Part shown: positions 41,620-52,923 of the stretch, piece after piece
Position numbering within the stretch: the first letter of the stretch is position 1
Layout: every line of letters starts with the position of its first letter
Assembly (NCBI RefSeq): GCF_030056795.1
Contig: NZ_JASHKQ010000009.1
Location: 62,001 to 126,000, forward strand
DNA: 64,000 bases
Source of the DNA: Rhodococcus sp. IEGM 1381
GTDB lineage: Bacteria; Actinomycetota; Actinomycetes; Mycobacteriales; Mycobacteriaceae
Reading direction: 5' to 3'
Notes under the pieces: generated by a model
What the model saw: the letters and a program-made list of their open reading frames with translations, nothing else
What the model was told of the DNA's origin: nothing
Database searches by the model: none
Made by a program: the position numbers and the translations under genes

Positions 41620-42216
41620 ATGAGCATCGACGCCAGCGCGCGTACTCGACGACGGTGGCCGCTGTGGGTGGCGGCCTGGACGGCTGTCGTCGTGATTGCG
41701 GTGGTCGGTGTTCTGTGGCTGGCCCCGAGCCGATACCTCCCGTGGGACACCGAGGCCTTTCCCGAGGTGAACACCGGTGAACTGACGGCCGATCAGGCCC
41801 GAGTGGTGGAACTGTTGCGCACCGAGCACGAGCAGCAGCGCCCGGGAACGTTCTATGCCGAGGGTGTGGACGAAGCCTGGTGTGCCGACTTCGTCAGCTG
41901 GATCATGAAGGAAGCGGACATGCCGCTGTCGAACCCCAATTCCGGTTCGTGGCGCATACCCGGCGTCTACACCTTGCAGGAGTTCTACCAGGAGCAGGGT
42001 CGATTCGAGGCTGTCGGCAGCTACACGCCGTCGGTCGGCGACGTGGTGCTCTACGACAACAGCAGCTGGATCGGCCAGCACACCAACGTGATCGTGGCGG
42101 TCGACGGAGACGAGGCCATCACCGTCGGCGGTAACGAGGCCGGAAAGATCCGCATCCACACCCTGCACTATCGATCCGACTCCGGCGTGGTCGGATTCGG
42201 CCGACTGGCGAACTGA
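41620..42216 (+). CDS. Membrane-anchored CHAP-domain protein
   Basis: 198-aa protein with a single N-terminal membrane helix (about residues 13-36) and a periplasmic CHAP domain. The catalytic Cys is in EAWCADFVSWIMKEADMP and the His in GQHTNVIVAVDGDEAITVGGNEAG. CHAP proteins are amidases or endopeptidases acting on peptidoglycan peptides; here the target is not predictable. Probably cell-envelope remodelling. The stop is 3 nt from the end of the convergent GGDEF gene. Confidence 0.85.
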   Translation: MSIDASARTRRRWPLWVAAWTAVVVIAVVGVLWLAPSRYLPWDTEAFPEVNTGELTADQARVVELLRTEHEQQRPGTFYAEGVDEAWCADFVSWIMKEADMPLSNPNSGSWRIPGVYTLQEFYQEQGRFEAVGSYTPSVGDVVLYDNSSWIGQHTNVIVAVDGDEAITVGGNEAGKIRIHTLHYRSDSGVVGFGRLAN

Positions 42217-42219
42217 CGC

Positions 42220-43089
42220 TCACTCGCTGGGCCGGCAACTTCCGTCGCCGTACGACCGCGCGCCACCATCTCGCTTGGCCTGAAAGAGCAACATGTCTGC
42301 GCGATCGAAACAGTCGTCCACGGACTCGCCTCGTCGCAACGTCGTGTGCCCCGCGGAGAATGTCTGCCGGTCGGGAACGACGGCGGCGAGCTCGGTCAGC
42401 ACGGCCGCCATCGTCGTCGACCCCACTCCCGGCATGGCGAGAGCGAACTCCTCCCCACCCCATCTCGCGATCGAGGCTCGGGCACCGACCAGATCTGCCG
42501 CAGCAGCGGAGAACCGAACCAACAGTTGATCACCACGGCCGTGGCCGTACTTGTCGTTGTACAACTTGAAACGGTCGAAATCGATCATGGCCAACGCAAC
42601 CGCGCCCTCGGCCCCCGACGGTGTGGTCAACTGGTGCAACCGATCTCGCCATCCGCGCCGATTGAGCAGTCCGGTGAGGGCGTCGGTCTGTGCCGCTACG
42701 CGCAGGTCGTCCTCGACGCGCCTTCGATCGGTGGTGTCGTGCACGACGGCCATCGTCCACTTCTCACCCTCCGGTCCGGGAACCTCGCTGGCCGAGATCC
42801 AACCCCACCGCACTGTGCCGTCGGCATGCAGGTAGCGCTTCTCGACGTGAACCGATTCTCCGCGAGCCTTCGCGTCGTCCATGATCTGCTCCATGGCGGC
42901 GTGCTGGGCCAAGTCGTCGGGGTGGGTGAACTCACGAGAAGATCTGCCGGGTAGGAGTTCACGAGGACACCCGACGATCGCTGCGTAGGCCTCGTTCGCG
43001 AGAACGAGCAGTCCGTTTTCATCGGCGAGCGCCAATCCGACCGTGCTGGCCTCGAACATTTCCCTGTACCAACGATCGGCGTCGACCAT
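42220..43089 (-). CDS. PAS-GGDEF diguanylate cyclase
   Basis: 289-aa soluble protein. N-terminal PAS sensor (about residues 5-120: YREMFEASTVGLALADENGLLVLANEAYAAIVG, then a PAC-like RWGWISASEVPG) and a C-terminal GGDEF domain with an intact GGEEF at about residue 212. No RxxD inhibitory site is seen five residues upstream, so product inhibition by c-di-GMP may be absent. Makes c-di-GMP in response to an unknown signal; no EAL domain. The ATG at 43089 is supported by the PAS start. Confidence 0.9.
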   Translation of the reverse strand: MVDADRWYREMFEASTVGLALADENGLLVLANEAYAAIVGCPRELLPGRSSREFTHPDDLAQHAAMEQIMDDAKARGESVHVEKRYLHADGTVRWGWISASEVPGPEGEKWTMAVVHDTTDRRRVEDDLRVAAQTDALTGLLNRRGWRDRLHQLTTPSGAEGAVALAMIDFDRFKLYNDKYGHGRGDQLLVRFSAAAADLVGARASIARWGGEEFALAMPGVGSTTMAAVLTELAAVVPDRQTFSAGHTTLRRGESVDDCFDRADMLLFQAKRDGGARSYGDGSCRPSE

Positions 43090-43198
43090 CTTCAGCCAGG
43101 TCTCTTCCTCGAACGGTGCGAGCCACGACGATTCACACGACGACCCGACGATACGCCGCGCTGCATGCCCCGCCTTGGGAAGGCGACGTCAGACGGTG

Positions 43199-43235
43199 TT
43201 GACATTGACCTAGCGTCAAGGTTCACACTGATCAC
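43199..43235 (+). promoter_or_regulatory. MerR-type promoter and operator
   Basis: TTGACA (43199-43204) and CACACT (43224-43229) are separated by 19 nt, the long spacing typical of MerR-controlled promoters. In the spacer lies the palindrome TTGAC (43205-43209) ctagc GTCAA (43215-43219). The ATG at 43236 comes 7 nt after the -10, so the transcript is leaderless. Confidence 0.6.
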
Positions 43236-44039
43236 ATGAGAATCGGAGCTCTGGCGGAGGCCGCCGGAACGACACCGCGCACGGTCCGTCACTACCACCG
43301 TCTCGGTCTGCTCGACGAGCCGCGGCGTCTGTCCAACGGATATCGCGAATACACGATCGACGACGTGGTACGTCTGATGAGAGTTCGGTGGCTGGCCGAC
43401 TGCGGGATGCCACTCGGCGAGATAGCCGCCGCACTCGGTGAGTCCCCTGCGGGCGAGACCGATGTGATCGCTGATCTCCGGGCACTTCTCGTCGGCACAG
43501 AACTCGAGCAGTCCGCGCTCGCCCGCAAGCACACCCGCCTGTCGGCACTGCTGAACGATGCCATCGAACATCGCCAGTTCACCGCCCTTCCGCGCGAGCT
43601 GGCCGACGCTCTGAGCGCGTCGATCGATGCTTCCGCGGAGACGGACCGAGAAGCGTTGATCCGTGAACGCGATCTACTCGAGGTGATGGCGATATCGGGC
43701 ACCGTTCCCGCATCGTTCTTCTCTACCGTGACCGCGACACTGAACGATCACAGCCTCCATCAGAAGTACCTCGGACTGTTACGCAGATTCGCGGCCCTCG
43801 AAGGCCGAGACCCAGTCGAGGCCGAGAGCGATATCGATTCGCTCGCAGCGGAACTGGCGTCGATGCTCGATCTCGATTCGCTCGCCTCCACTCCACCCGA
43901 CACCGCGGTGAACACCAGTGAGATCAGCTCCCTGAGTATCGACGACATCCTGCCCGATCCGGCCCAGCGCACCGTGGTCATCCGCGCCACCGCACGCCTG
44001 CAGACCAGCGTCCACCCGCCGTCCGGAGACACCCCATGA
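43236..44039 (+). CDS. MerR-family transcriptional regulator
   Basis: 267-aa MerR protein: N-terminal HTH (MRIGALAEAAGTTPRTVRHYHRLGLLDEP), a wing with SNGYREY, a coiled-coil linker and an all-helical C-terminal domain of about 150 residues, longer than metal-sensing MerRs and without a Cys cluster, so it probably senses a small molecule. Likely autoregulated. Its ATGA overlap with the following membrane-protein gene makes that gene its probable partner. Confidence 0.9.
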   Translation: MRIGALAEAAGTTPRTVRHYHRLGLLDEPRRLSNGYREYTIDDVVRLMRVRWLADCGMPLGEIAAALGESPAGETDVIADLRALLVGTELEQSALARKHTRLSALLNDAIEHRQFTALPRELADALSASIDASAETDREALIRERDLLEVMAISGTVPASFFSTVTATLNDHSLHQKYLGLLRRFAALEGRDPVEAESDIDSLAAELASMLDLDSLASTPPDTAVNTSEISSLSIDDILPDPAQRTVVIRATARLQTSVHPPSGDTP

Positions 44040-44719
44040 CGGTCGACTTCCCTGTCCAGGTCGGTAGATGGCACTCGCTGGTGCTGTGGACGCGCGGGCA
44101 GCACGCGCCGATCGCTGCGGACTCGATCGTGTTCACTGCGACCCGCGGAACGCTCGGACTACCCGTCATGTTCGGAGCCGCCACCGTGATCGAGATGGTC
44201 GTTCTGCACTTGCTGATTCCATGGCCGTGGCTCAGTGCGCTGGTCGCAGCCGCGTCGGTGGCGTCCCTGGTGCTGCTCGCGTCATCGGTCGCCCTGAATC
44301 GGGCGCACCCGCATGTTCTCTCACCCGAAGCCCTCGTTCTAAGCATGTCCGGCACGGTCGTAGCGAGAGTGGACCGCGCGGATATCGTGTCGGCTCGAAT
44401 CCACCGACGCTACGGCGTCGTGTCGCCCGCTCTCGACGAAGGCCGGCTAGTCCTACCGAACCAGGACGGCACAACGGTCGATATCGAGCTGTCCAGTGCC
44501 GCAGAGGTTGTGGTTCCCGCACTCCTGCAACGATGGCGAATATCCGGCTTCGCTCACTCGTTCGGTGTTCAAGTGGACGATCCCGCGGCACTGGTGGCTG
44601 CGCTCACTCCAGCCACTGCGGCACCTGAAGTGGAGCGGCGCAGCAGACGCGTTGCGAACAACAGGACCAACAACGCGAGCACGGTGATACCGGATCCGGC
44701 CCAGATGGGCGAGGTGTAG
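44036..44719 (+). CDS. Unknown two-helix membrane protein coupled to MerR
   Basis: 227-aa protein: a short N-terminal cytosolic segment, two helices (about residues 40-80) and a C-terminal domain of about 120 residues with PH-like beta strands (VVARVDRADIVSARIHRRYG). No recognised family. The domain seems to end at VDDPAALVAAL (near 44606); the remaining residues are encoded antisense to the 3' part of the convergent MFS gene, an overlap of 151 nt, and may be a run-on after loss of an earlier stop. ATG 44036 overlaps the merR stop by 4 nt. Confidence 0.75.
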   Translation: MTVDFPVQVGRWHSLVLWTRGQHAPIAADSIVFTATRGTLGLPVMFGAATVIEMVVLHLLIPWPWLSALVAAASVASLVLLASSVALNRAHPHVLSPEALVLSMSGTVVARVDRADIVSARIHRRYGVVSPALDEGRLVLPNQDGTTVDIELSSAAEVVVPALLQRWRISGFAHSFGVQVDDPAALVAALTPATAAPEVERRSRRVANNRTNNASTVIPDPAQMGEV

Positions 44720-45777
44720 CCGAGGCCGGTCGAGATCGTCACGCCGCCGAGCCACGCGCCCAGCGCATTTCCGAGATTGAACGCGGCGATGTTCGCACCG
44801 GACGCCATCGTCGGGGCGTCGGGTGCGAACGACATCACCCGCATCTGCAGCCCTGGCACCGTCGCGAAACCGAAAGCGCCCATGAGGACGAGGGAGGCAA
44901 CAGTCGCCGGACGACTCTCTGCGGTGAGCGCGAAGAAGACGAGAACGACGGTCAACGCGCCGAGCAGCGTCAGCAACGTGGCGGTGAGGTTGCGGTCGGC
45001 TGCCCTGCCGCCGAGGTAATTTCCGATGAAGAGGCCCCCGCCGAAGAGCACGAGCAGCCAGGGCACCGAGCTCGACGCGAAACCGGTGACGTCGGTGAGC
45101 GTGAACGCGATATACGTGAACGCGCCGAACATACCGCCGAACCCGAGCACCGTCGTGGCGATGGAGAGCCACACCTGAGGAGACCGAAACGCACGCAATT
45201 CGCGGCGCAGATCGCTCTCCTCACCGATCCCGGTTTCCCGAGGAACGAGGGCGGCGATACCGATCAGCGCAACGATGCCGATCACCGTGATGGCCCAGAA
45301 CGCCGAGCGCCATCCGTAACTCTGACCGAGGAACGTCCCGAACGGAACACCGAGAACGTTGGCAGCGGTGAGGCCGGCGAACATCATGGCAATCGCTCCC
45401 GCCTTCTTTGCGGGCTCGACCAGACCTGCCGCGACCACGGCACCGATTCCGAAGAAGGCTCCGTGGCACAGCGCTGCGATCACACGACCGAGCATCATCG
45501 TGTCGTAACTGCCCGAAAGTGCAGAGATCAGGTTGCCTGCGATGAACAGACACATCAGTGCGAGCAAGACGGTCTTGCGGGGAAGTCGCGTCACCGCAGC
45601 GGTGACCACCAGTGCTCCGACGACGACGGACAACGCATAGCCGGTGATGAGCCAGCCGGCGGTGGATTCGGTGACCGAGAAGTCGGCCGCGACCTCCGGT
45701 AGTAGGCCCATGATGACGAATTCGGTCAAGCCGATGCCGAATCCCCCGATTGCGAGGGCGAGCAGGCCGAGAGGCAT
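44569..45777 (-). CDS. MFS exporter (AraJ/Bcr-type)
   Basis: 402-aa protein with 12 hydrophobic helices. Motif A-like AAVTRLPRKTVLLALM, GALVVTAAV and GASIG-type repeats are those of sugar-efflux or drug-efflux MFS (AraJ/SotB class). Substrate not predictable. The 3' end, coding the Ser/Ala-rich tail, overlaps the opposing membrane-protein gene by 151 nt. Direct repeats at 45829-45862 lie upstream of its start. Confidence 0.9.
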   Translation of the reverse strand: MPLGLLALAIGGFGIGLTEFVIMGLLPEVAADFSVTESTAGWLITGYALSVVVGALVVTAAVTRLPRKTVLLALMCLFIAGNLISALSGSYDTMMLGRVIAALCHGAFFGIGAVVAAGLVEPAKKAGAIAMMFAGLTAANVLGVPFGTFLGQSYGWRSAFWAITVIGIVALIGIAALVPRETGIGEESDLRRELRAFRSPQVWLSIATTVLGFGGMFGAFTYIAFTLTDVTGFASSSVPWLLVLFGGGLFIGNYLGGRAADRNLTATLLTLLGALTVVLVFFALTAESRPATVASLVLMGAFGFATVPGLQMRVMSFAPDAPTMASGANIAAFNLGNALGAWLGGVTISTGLGYTSPIWAGSGITVLALLVLLFATRLLRRSTSGAAVAGVSAATSAAGSST

Positions 45778-45828
45778 GTCGAATCTCCTGTGACGAAGTG
45801 GCGTGGGTATTCATCTGGCTGTCGCATG

Positions 45829-45862
45829 TAGTTGCACACGCTGGGTAAATAGTTGCACACGC
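45829..45862. promoter_or_regulatory. Two 13-bp direct repeats in the MFS upstream region
   Basis: TAGTTGCACACGC occurs at 45829-45841 and 45850-45862, a 21-bp period (two helix turns). Such phased repeats suggest binding of a regulator, perhaps one encoded elsewhere, since no regulator is adjacent. The rest of the 257-nt gap (45778-46034) holds no gene I can recognise. Confidence 0.65.
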
Positions 45863-46034
45863 GTTTTATATGCGCAAGACGGCAATGGCCTCGGGCAACG
45901 TCGACGCTTCCGAACTGGGACGATTGCCCGGAAGCAGACTCCAGGAAGTGGTTCACCCCGCGTACACGTATTGTTTGCCCGGTATCGCACATCCGACCGA
46001 TTAGTCGATCGACAGCCGGAGCCACTTCTCCTTC

Positions 46035-48170
46035 ATGCATGTACACCCGACCGACAGCGACTCGGCCACCGATTTATCGGCACCGGTCCCGGGCGCTTCC
46101 GATCCGACACCCGGCTCACGGAGTCGACCACCGCAACGGCGGGATCTCAACGGCTTGCGCGGCGTCGCGATCGCACTCGTCGTCGTGTTCCACATCTGGA
46201 TGGGTCGCGTGTCGGGGGGCGTCGACGTCTTCCTGACGCTGTCCGGGTTCTTCTTCACCGCATCCCTACTGCGATCGGCCGAGGCCGGGGCGAGCCTGAA
46301 TCCGATCACCCGCATCACGCGAGTGCTGCGCAGGCTCGGTCCACCGCTGCTGATCACGCTGCTCGCAGTCGCCGTCGCATCGGTGTTCCTGCTGCCGCGC
46401 ACCCGCTGGGCAGACCTGGGTGATCAACTCGTTTCCGGTGTCTTCTACTACGTGAACTGGCAGCTGGCGACAACAGCGAACGACTACTTGGCGGCCGACC
46501 CCTCGGTGAGCCCCGTTCAGCATCTGTGGTCGGTCGCCGTGCAGTTCCAGTTCTATCTGCTGGCCATCGCCGTTGTGTTCGGTCTTGCATGGGTCCGACG
46601 CATCACCCGACCCGAGGGACCGCGAAGTCTTCGACCACGCACCTTTACCGTGATCTTCGCGCTCATCGCCGTGCTGTCGTTCGTATACGCGGCGGACGGC
46701 GTTCGACGGCATCAGGCATGGAACTACTACGACACCGGTGCGCGGCTCTGGGAGATCATGCTCGGTGCCGCACTCGCGGCCCTGTTTGCCTCGCGAACCT
46801 GCAGCTCGGAGGCTGCGGCCTCGCCCGGACATTCCCGCTTGTCGACGACCGCACGCGGAGTTCTGGCCGTTCTCGGAATGGCCGTCATCGTCGCGTGCGG
46901 TTTCGTCGTCGACGGAGTGACCGCGTTTCCGGGTCCCTTGGCGTTGATTCCGGTGCTCGCGACCCTCGCGTTGATCGTCGCCGGGTCCGAGACCGCCGTC
47001 GCGGCCACTCTCTCCAACCGGTTCTTCGCCTGGGTCGGATCGATCGCATTTCCGCTGTATTTGTGGCACTGGCCACTGTTGATCTTCTATTTGTCGGCCA
47101 CCGGCAGATCCCATGCGGACGTACTGGGGGGTCTCGGCATCGTCGGTGCGTCGGTCGCACTCGCATGGCTGACCGTTCGTCTGGTCGAGCGCCCCACGCA
47201 GTCGAGCACGTTCACACCGGGACGCATCGCGGTCACTGCCTGCGCGGGGATCGCCGCGCTCGCCGTGACGGCCGGTTCGATCGGCTGGAACGTCTACATC
47301 GACCGGTCGATCACCGCGGTGCAGGCCGACGAGTCGGTCGATGAACTGACTCACCCGGGAGCGCTCGAACTGACCGACGGGATTCGCGCCGAGGCGGCCG
47401 CCGTCCGTCCCCCGCTGTACTCGGCACCCGAGGATCTCCCCGCCACCACCCTCCAAGGCTGCATCGCCGACTTCGAAACACGCGATGCGGTCTCGTGTAG
47501 CTACGGCGACCTCGACGCGGACCGAACCATCGTGCTGGCAGGCAGCTCACACGCCGAGCACTGGGTGACGGCCCTCGACGCGCTCGGAATCCGGCACGGG
47601 TTCAAGGTCGTCACGTTCCTCAAGATGGGCTGCCCGTTGAGCATCGACACGATGCCCATGCTCGGCCCCAACGAATACCCGGATTGCCTCGACTGGACGC
47701 AGACCGTGCTCGCCGACGTCGCAGCGATGGAACCTGCCTACGTGTTCACCACCGCCACCCGTCCGCGGGAAGACTTCCCCGGCGATTACACCCCCACCTG
47801 GTACGCCGCGGTATGGCAGCAACTCGCTGCGGACGGTGTCGGAATACTGGGTGTCCGGGACACGCCGTGGCTTGCGTACCGAGCGATCGACTGCCTGGCC
47901 GACGGTGGCGATGCCACCTCGTGCGGCATTCCCAGGGACGAAGCACTCGACCCCGTCAATCCGGCGCTTGCGGCCTCGTTCCAGTTTCCCGGGTTCTCCG
48001 CTCTCGACCTGTCCGATGCCGTCTGCGACGCCACCGTGTGCCGCGTCGAGCAAGGCAACGTACTGATCTACCGTGACGAGCATCATCTCACTGCGACCTA
48101 CGTGCGAACTCTGACCACCGAGCTGGGACGGCAGGTCGGGTCGGCCACCGGATGGTGGGCCGGACCGTGA
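46035..48170 (+). CDS. Acyltransferase-3 family protein with SGNH domain
   Basis: 711-aa membrane O-acyltransferase (OafA/YrhL-like). N-terminal region about 45-420 has ten or so hydrophobic helices with GLRGVAIALVVVFHIWMGRVSGGVDVF and YLWHWPLLIFYL, then a C-terminal SGNH hydrolase-like domain with AGSSHAEHW near residue 502 (Ser in place of the usual GDSH Asp) and RDEHHLTATYVRTL near the end. Such enzymes acetylate or acylate cell-envelope polymers or secondary metabolites. In M. tuberculosis an acyltransferase also precedes treX-treY-treZ. It ends 56 nt before glgX. Confidence 0.92.
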   Translation: MHVHPTDSDSATDLSAPVPGASDPTPGSRSRPPQRRDLNGLRGVAIALVVVFHIWMGRVSGGVDVFLTLSGFFFTASLLRSAEAGASLNPITRITRVLRRLGPPLLITLLAVAVASVFLLPRTRWADLGDQLVSGVFYYVNWQLATTANDYLAADPSVSPVQHLWSVAVQFQFYLLAIAVVFGLAWVRRITRPEGPRSLRPRTFTVIFALIAVLSFVYAADGVRRHQAWNYYDTGARLWEIMLGAALAALFASRTCSSEAAASPGHSRLSTTARGVLAVLGMAVIVACGFVVDGVTAFPGPLALIPVLATLALIVAGSETAVAATLSNRFFAWVGSIAFPLYLWHWPLLIFYLSATGRSHADVLGGLGIVGASVALAWLTVRLVERPTQSSTFTPGRIAVTACAGIAALAVTAGSIGWNVYIDRSITAVQADESVDELTHPGALELTDGIRAEAAAVRPPLYSAPEDLPATTLQGCIADFETRDAVSCSYGDLDADRTIVLAGSSHAEHWVTALDALGIRHGFKVVTFLKMGCPLSIDTMPMLGPNEYPDCLDWTQTVLADVAAMEPAYVFTTATRPREDFPGDYTPTWYAAVWQQLAADGVGILGVRDTPWLAYRAIDCLADGGDATSCGIPRDEALDPVNPALAASFQFPGFSALDLSDAVCDATVCRVEQGNVLIYRDEHHLTATYVRTLTTELGRQVGSATGWWAGP

Positions 48171-48214
48171 GTCGAGCGCCTCGCGCTCGGTAGGCCCGGG
48201 CCCACCGGCCACAG

Positions 48215-48226
48215 TAGGGTTGATCC
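48215..48226 (+). promoter_or_regulatory. -10 of leaderless glgX
   Basis: TAGGGT (48215-48220) followed after 6 nt by ATG 48227 suggests a leaderless start for the glgX-treY-treZ operon. Confidence 0.4.
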
Positions 48227-50518
<2,292 letters not shown>

Positions 50519-50521
50519 CAC

Positions 50522-52897
50522 ATGCCGCTGCCCACCAGTACATACCGGTTACAACTGCGGGGCGATGCCTTCACGCTGGCCGACGCCTCCGACGTGGTCG
50601 ATTACCTGCACGACCTCGGGGTCACCCACCTCTATCTGTCGCCCATCCTCACTGCGACCGAGGGCTCGACTCACGGTTACGACGTCACCGACACCTCCAC
50701 GGTCTCGGCCGCACTCGGGGGCCGAGAAGCATTGACGCAGTTGCATTCTCGGGCCGCCGAACTGGGCATGGGGATCATCGTCGACATCGTGCCCAACCAC
50801 GTCGGAGTGGAGGATCCGCGGCAGAACGGATGGTGGTGGGACGTACTGCGTCGTGGTCGCGACTCCGAGTACGCGACGTACTTCGACATCGACTTCGGAG
50901 CCGACAACGGCGTCGACGGCAAGATCGCCATCCCCGTCCTCGGTAGCGCGAGCGACGTCGGCGAGCTGACCGTCGACCGCTCCGAGGACCAGCCTCTGCT
51001 CGCGTTCTACGAGCACCGCTTCCCCATCGCCGACGGCACGGACAGCGGCGACGCGCAGGCCGTACACGACCGTCAGGCCTACCGGTTGGTGAGCTGGTCA
51101 GACGGTCTGATCGGATACCGACGGTTCTTCTCCGTGAACGGCCTGGCAGGAATCCGGCAGGAAGACCTCGACGTCTTCACCGACTCCCACCGCCAGGTGG
51201 CCGGTTGGATCGAAGACGGACTGATCGACGGACTGCGGGTCGACCATCCCGATGGGCTGGCCGACCCCGCCGGCTATCTCACCGAACTGCGCGGACTACT
51301 CGGACCCGACCGGTGGCTCGTCATCGAGAAGATCCTGGCCGACGGCGAACCGCTGGACGAGTCGCTCCCCGTCGACGGTACGACCGGATACGACGCCTTG
51401 GCCGCCGTCGGTGGGGTGTTCGTCGACCCAGAGGGCGTGCACGCGCTCACTGCGTTGTCCCAGGTGCGCTCGGGCATCGCCTACGACAGCGAGACGCTGC
51501 ACGAGACGGAGCTCGACCTCAAGACCGGCGTCGCCCGCGGTGATCTGTCCCCGGAGGTGCGACGCCTCGCTCGGGCCGTCGTGCGCGAGTCCGGCACCAC
51601 CGTCGATCTCGAGTCCGTCATCGACGCGATAGTTGCCGTCGTCGCGGCCGTCCCGGTCTACCGGACCGACTACGCGCCGCTCGCCGGCGTGCTGCCGGGC
51701 GTGATCGCTGCTGTCGGCGAGGAGCAGCCGGACCTGGCGGGCGGTCTGGGCGCTCTGGCGACCGCCCTCGTCACCGGCGCAGAATCGCCGGTCCGCTTCG
51801 ACCAGGTCTGCGGTGCCGTCACGGCCAAAGGCGTAGAGGACTGCCTGTTCTACCGCGCCAACCGGCTGATCTCCCTGCAGGAGGTGGGCGGCGACCCGAG
51901 CCGATTCGGTTGCAGCACAGCGTATTACCATCTTACCAATGCCGATCGAGCGCGACGCTGGCCGGCTGCGATGACCACCCTGTCGACTCACGACACCAAA
52001 CGCGGCGAGGATGTGCGGGCGCGAATCGGCGTGCTGTCGCAGACACCCGAGCTGTGGGCTCGCTGCATCACGGACTGGGAAGAGCTGACCCCCAGTCCCG
52101 ACGGCACAACCGGAATGTTCTTGTGGCAAAACCTTTTCGGTGTCTGGCCGGTCGACGGAGTGATCACGTCCACGCTACGTGAGCGCGTTCACGCCTACGC
52201 GGAGAAGGCAATTCGCGAGGCCGCCCTCCGCACGACGTGGACTGCTCCGGACGAGGAGTTCGAGTCCGCGGTGCACGGCTGGCTCGACGCCATCTTCGAC
52301 GGTGCCGTCGCTCGATCGATGACGATGCTGGTCGAAAAGCTCGCTCCTCACGGCCATTCCGACGCACTCGGGCAGAAGTTGTTGAACCTGGCGGGCCCCG
52401 GTATCCCCGATGTGTATCAGGGCACCGAGCTGTGGGAGGACTCGCTCGTCGACCCCGACAACCGCAGGCCCGTCGACTACTCGGTGCGTCGATCGATGCT
52501 CGCCGCGTCGAACACCGGTATTCCGTCGCTCGATACGGGAGCAGCCAAACTGGCCGTGGTTCGCTCCGCGCTGCACGTACGCCGCGAGCGGCCGGAGAGC
52601 TTCGTCGGCGGCACCTACGCGCCGATCGTCGCGGACGGATCCGCTGCCGAGCACCTCGTCGCATTTTCACGCGGCCCGGTTCCCGGAAACGCGGACGTGA
52701 TCGCACTTGCGACCAGACTCTCGCTCGGCGTATCCGAGACGGGCTGGGGCGAGACATCGGTGACGCTGCCCGACGGCCGATGGCGCGATCGAATCACCGA
52801 CTCCGAACACACGGGCACCGTCTCGGTGGCCGAGGTGTTCGCCTCACTCCCGGTTGCACTCCTGGTGCGCGACAACGAAGAAGCGGTGACACAGTGA
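50522..52897 (+). CDS. treY: Maltooligosyltrehalose synthase
   Basis: 791-aa GH13 enzyme that isomerises the terminal alpha-1,4 bond of maltooligosaccharides to alpha,alpha-1,1, making maltooligosyltrehalose. N-terminal PTSTYRLQLRGDAFTLADA and VPNHVGVEDP are TreY signatures. Nucleophile in GLRVDHPDGLADP, Glu in LVIEKILADGE, Asp in LSTHDTKRGED. Starts 3 nt after the glgX stop (TGACACATG), so coupled. Its stop overlaps the treZ GTG by 4 nt. Confidence 0.97.
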   Translation: MPLPTSTYRLQLRGDAFTLADASDVVDYLHDLGVTHLYLSPILTATEGSTHGYDVTDTSTVSAALGGREALTQLHSRAAELGMGIIVDIVPNHVGVEDPRQNGWWWDVLRRGRDSEYATYFDIDFGADNGVDGKIAIPVLGSASDVGELTVDRSEDQPLLAFYEHRFPIADGTDSGDAQAVHDRQAYRLVSWSDGLIGYRRFFSVNGLAGIRQEDLDVFTDSHRQVAGWIEDGLIDGLRVDHPDGLADPAGYLTELRGLLGPDRWLVIEKILADGEPLDESLPVDGTTGYDALAAVGGVFVDPEGVHALTALSQVRSGIAYDSETLHETELDLKTGVARGDLSPEVRRLARAVVRESGTTVDLESVIDAIVAVVAAVPVYRTDYAPLAGVLPGVIAAVGEEQPDLAGGLGALATALVTGAESPVRFDQVCGAVTAKGVEDCLFYRANRLISLQEVGGDPSRFGCSTAYYHLTNADRARRWPAAMTTLSTHDTKRGEDVRARIGVLSQTPELWARCITDWEELTPSPDGTTGMFLWQNLFGVWPVDGVITSTLRERVHAYAEKAIREAALRTTWTAPDEEFESAVHGWLDAIFDGAVARSMTMLVEKLAPHGHSDALGQKLLNLAGPGIPDVYQGTELWEDSLVDPDNRRPVDYSVRRSMLAASNTGIPSLDTGAAKLAVVRSALHVRRERPESFVGGTYAPIVADGSAAEHLVAFSRGPVPGNADVIALATRLSLGVSETGWGETSVTLPDGRWRDRITDSEHTGTVSVAEVFASLPVALLVRDNEEAVTQ

Positions 52898-52923
52898 CAT
52901 CGACAGCAGTGACATCGACGGCA
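52894..52923 (+). repeat. 15-bp tandem repeat at the treZ start
   Basis: GTGACATCGACAGCA is followed by GTGACATCGACGGCA, one base different, then GTGACC. Each begins with an in-frame GTG. Looks like replication slippage at the treY-treZ junction that multiplied the start codon. Confidence 0.85.

Noticed and set aside
52237..52893. Long upstream in-frame extension of treZ
   Set aside because: It overlaps treY in another frame and has Arg-rich shadow composition; the treY stop/treZ GTG overlap fixes the start.
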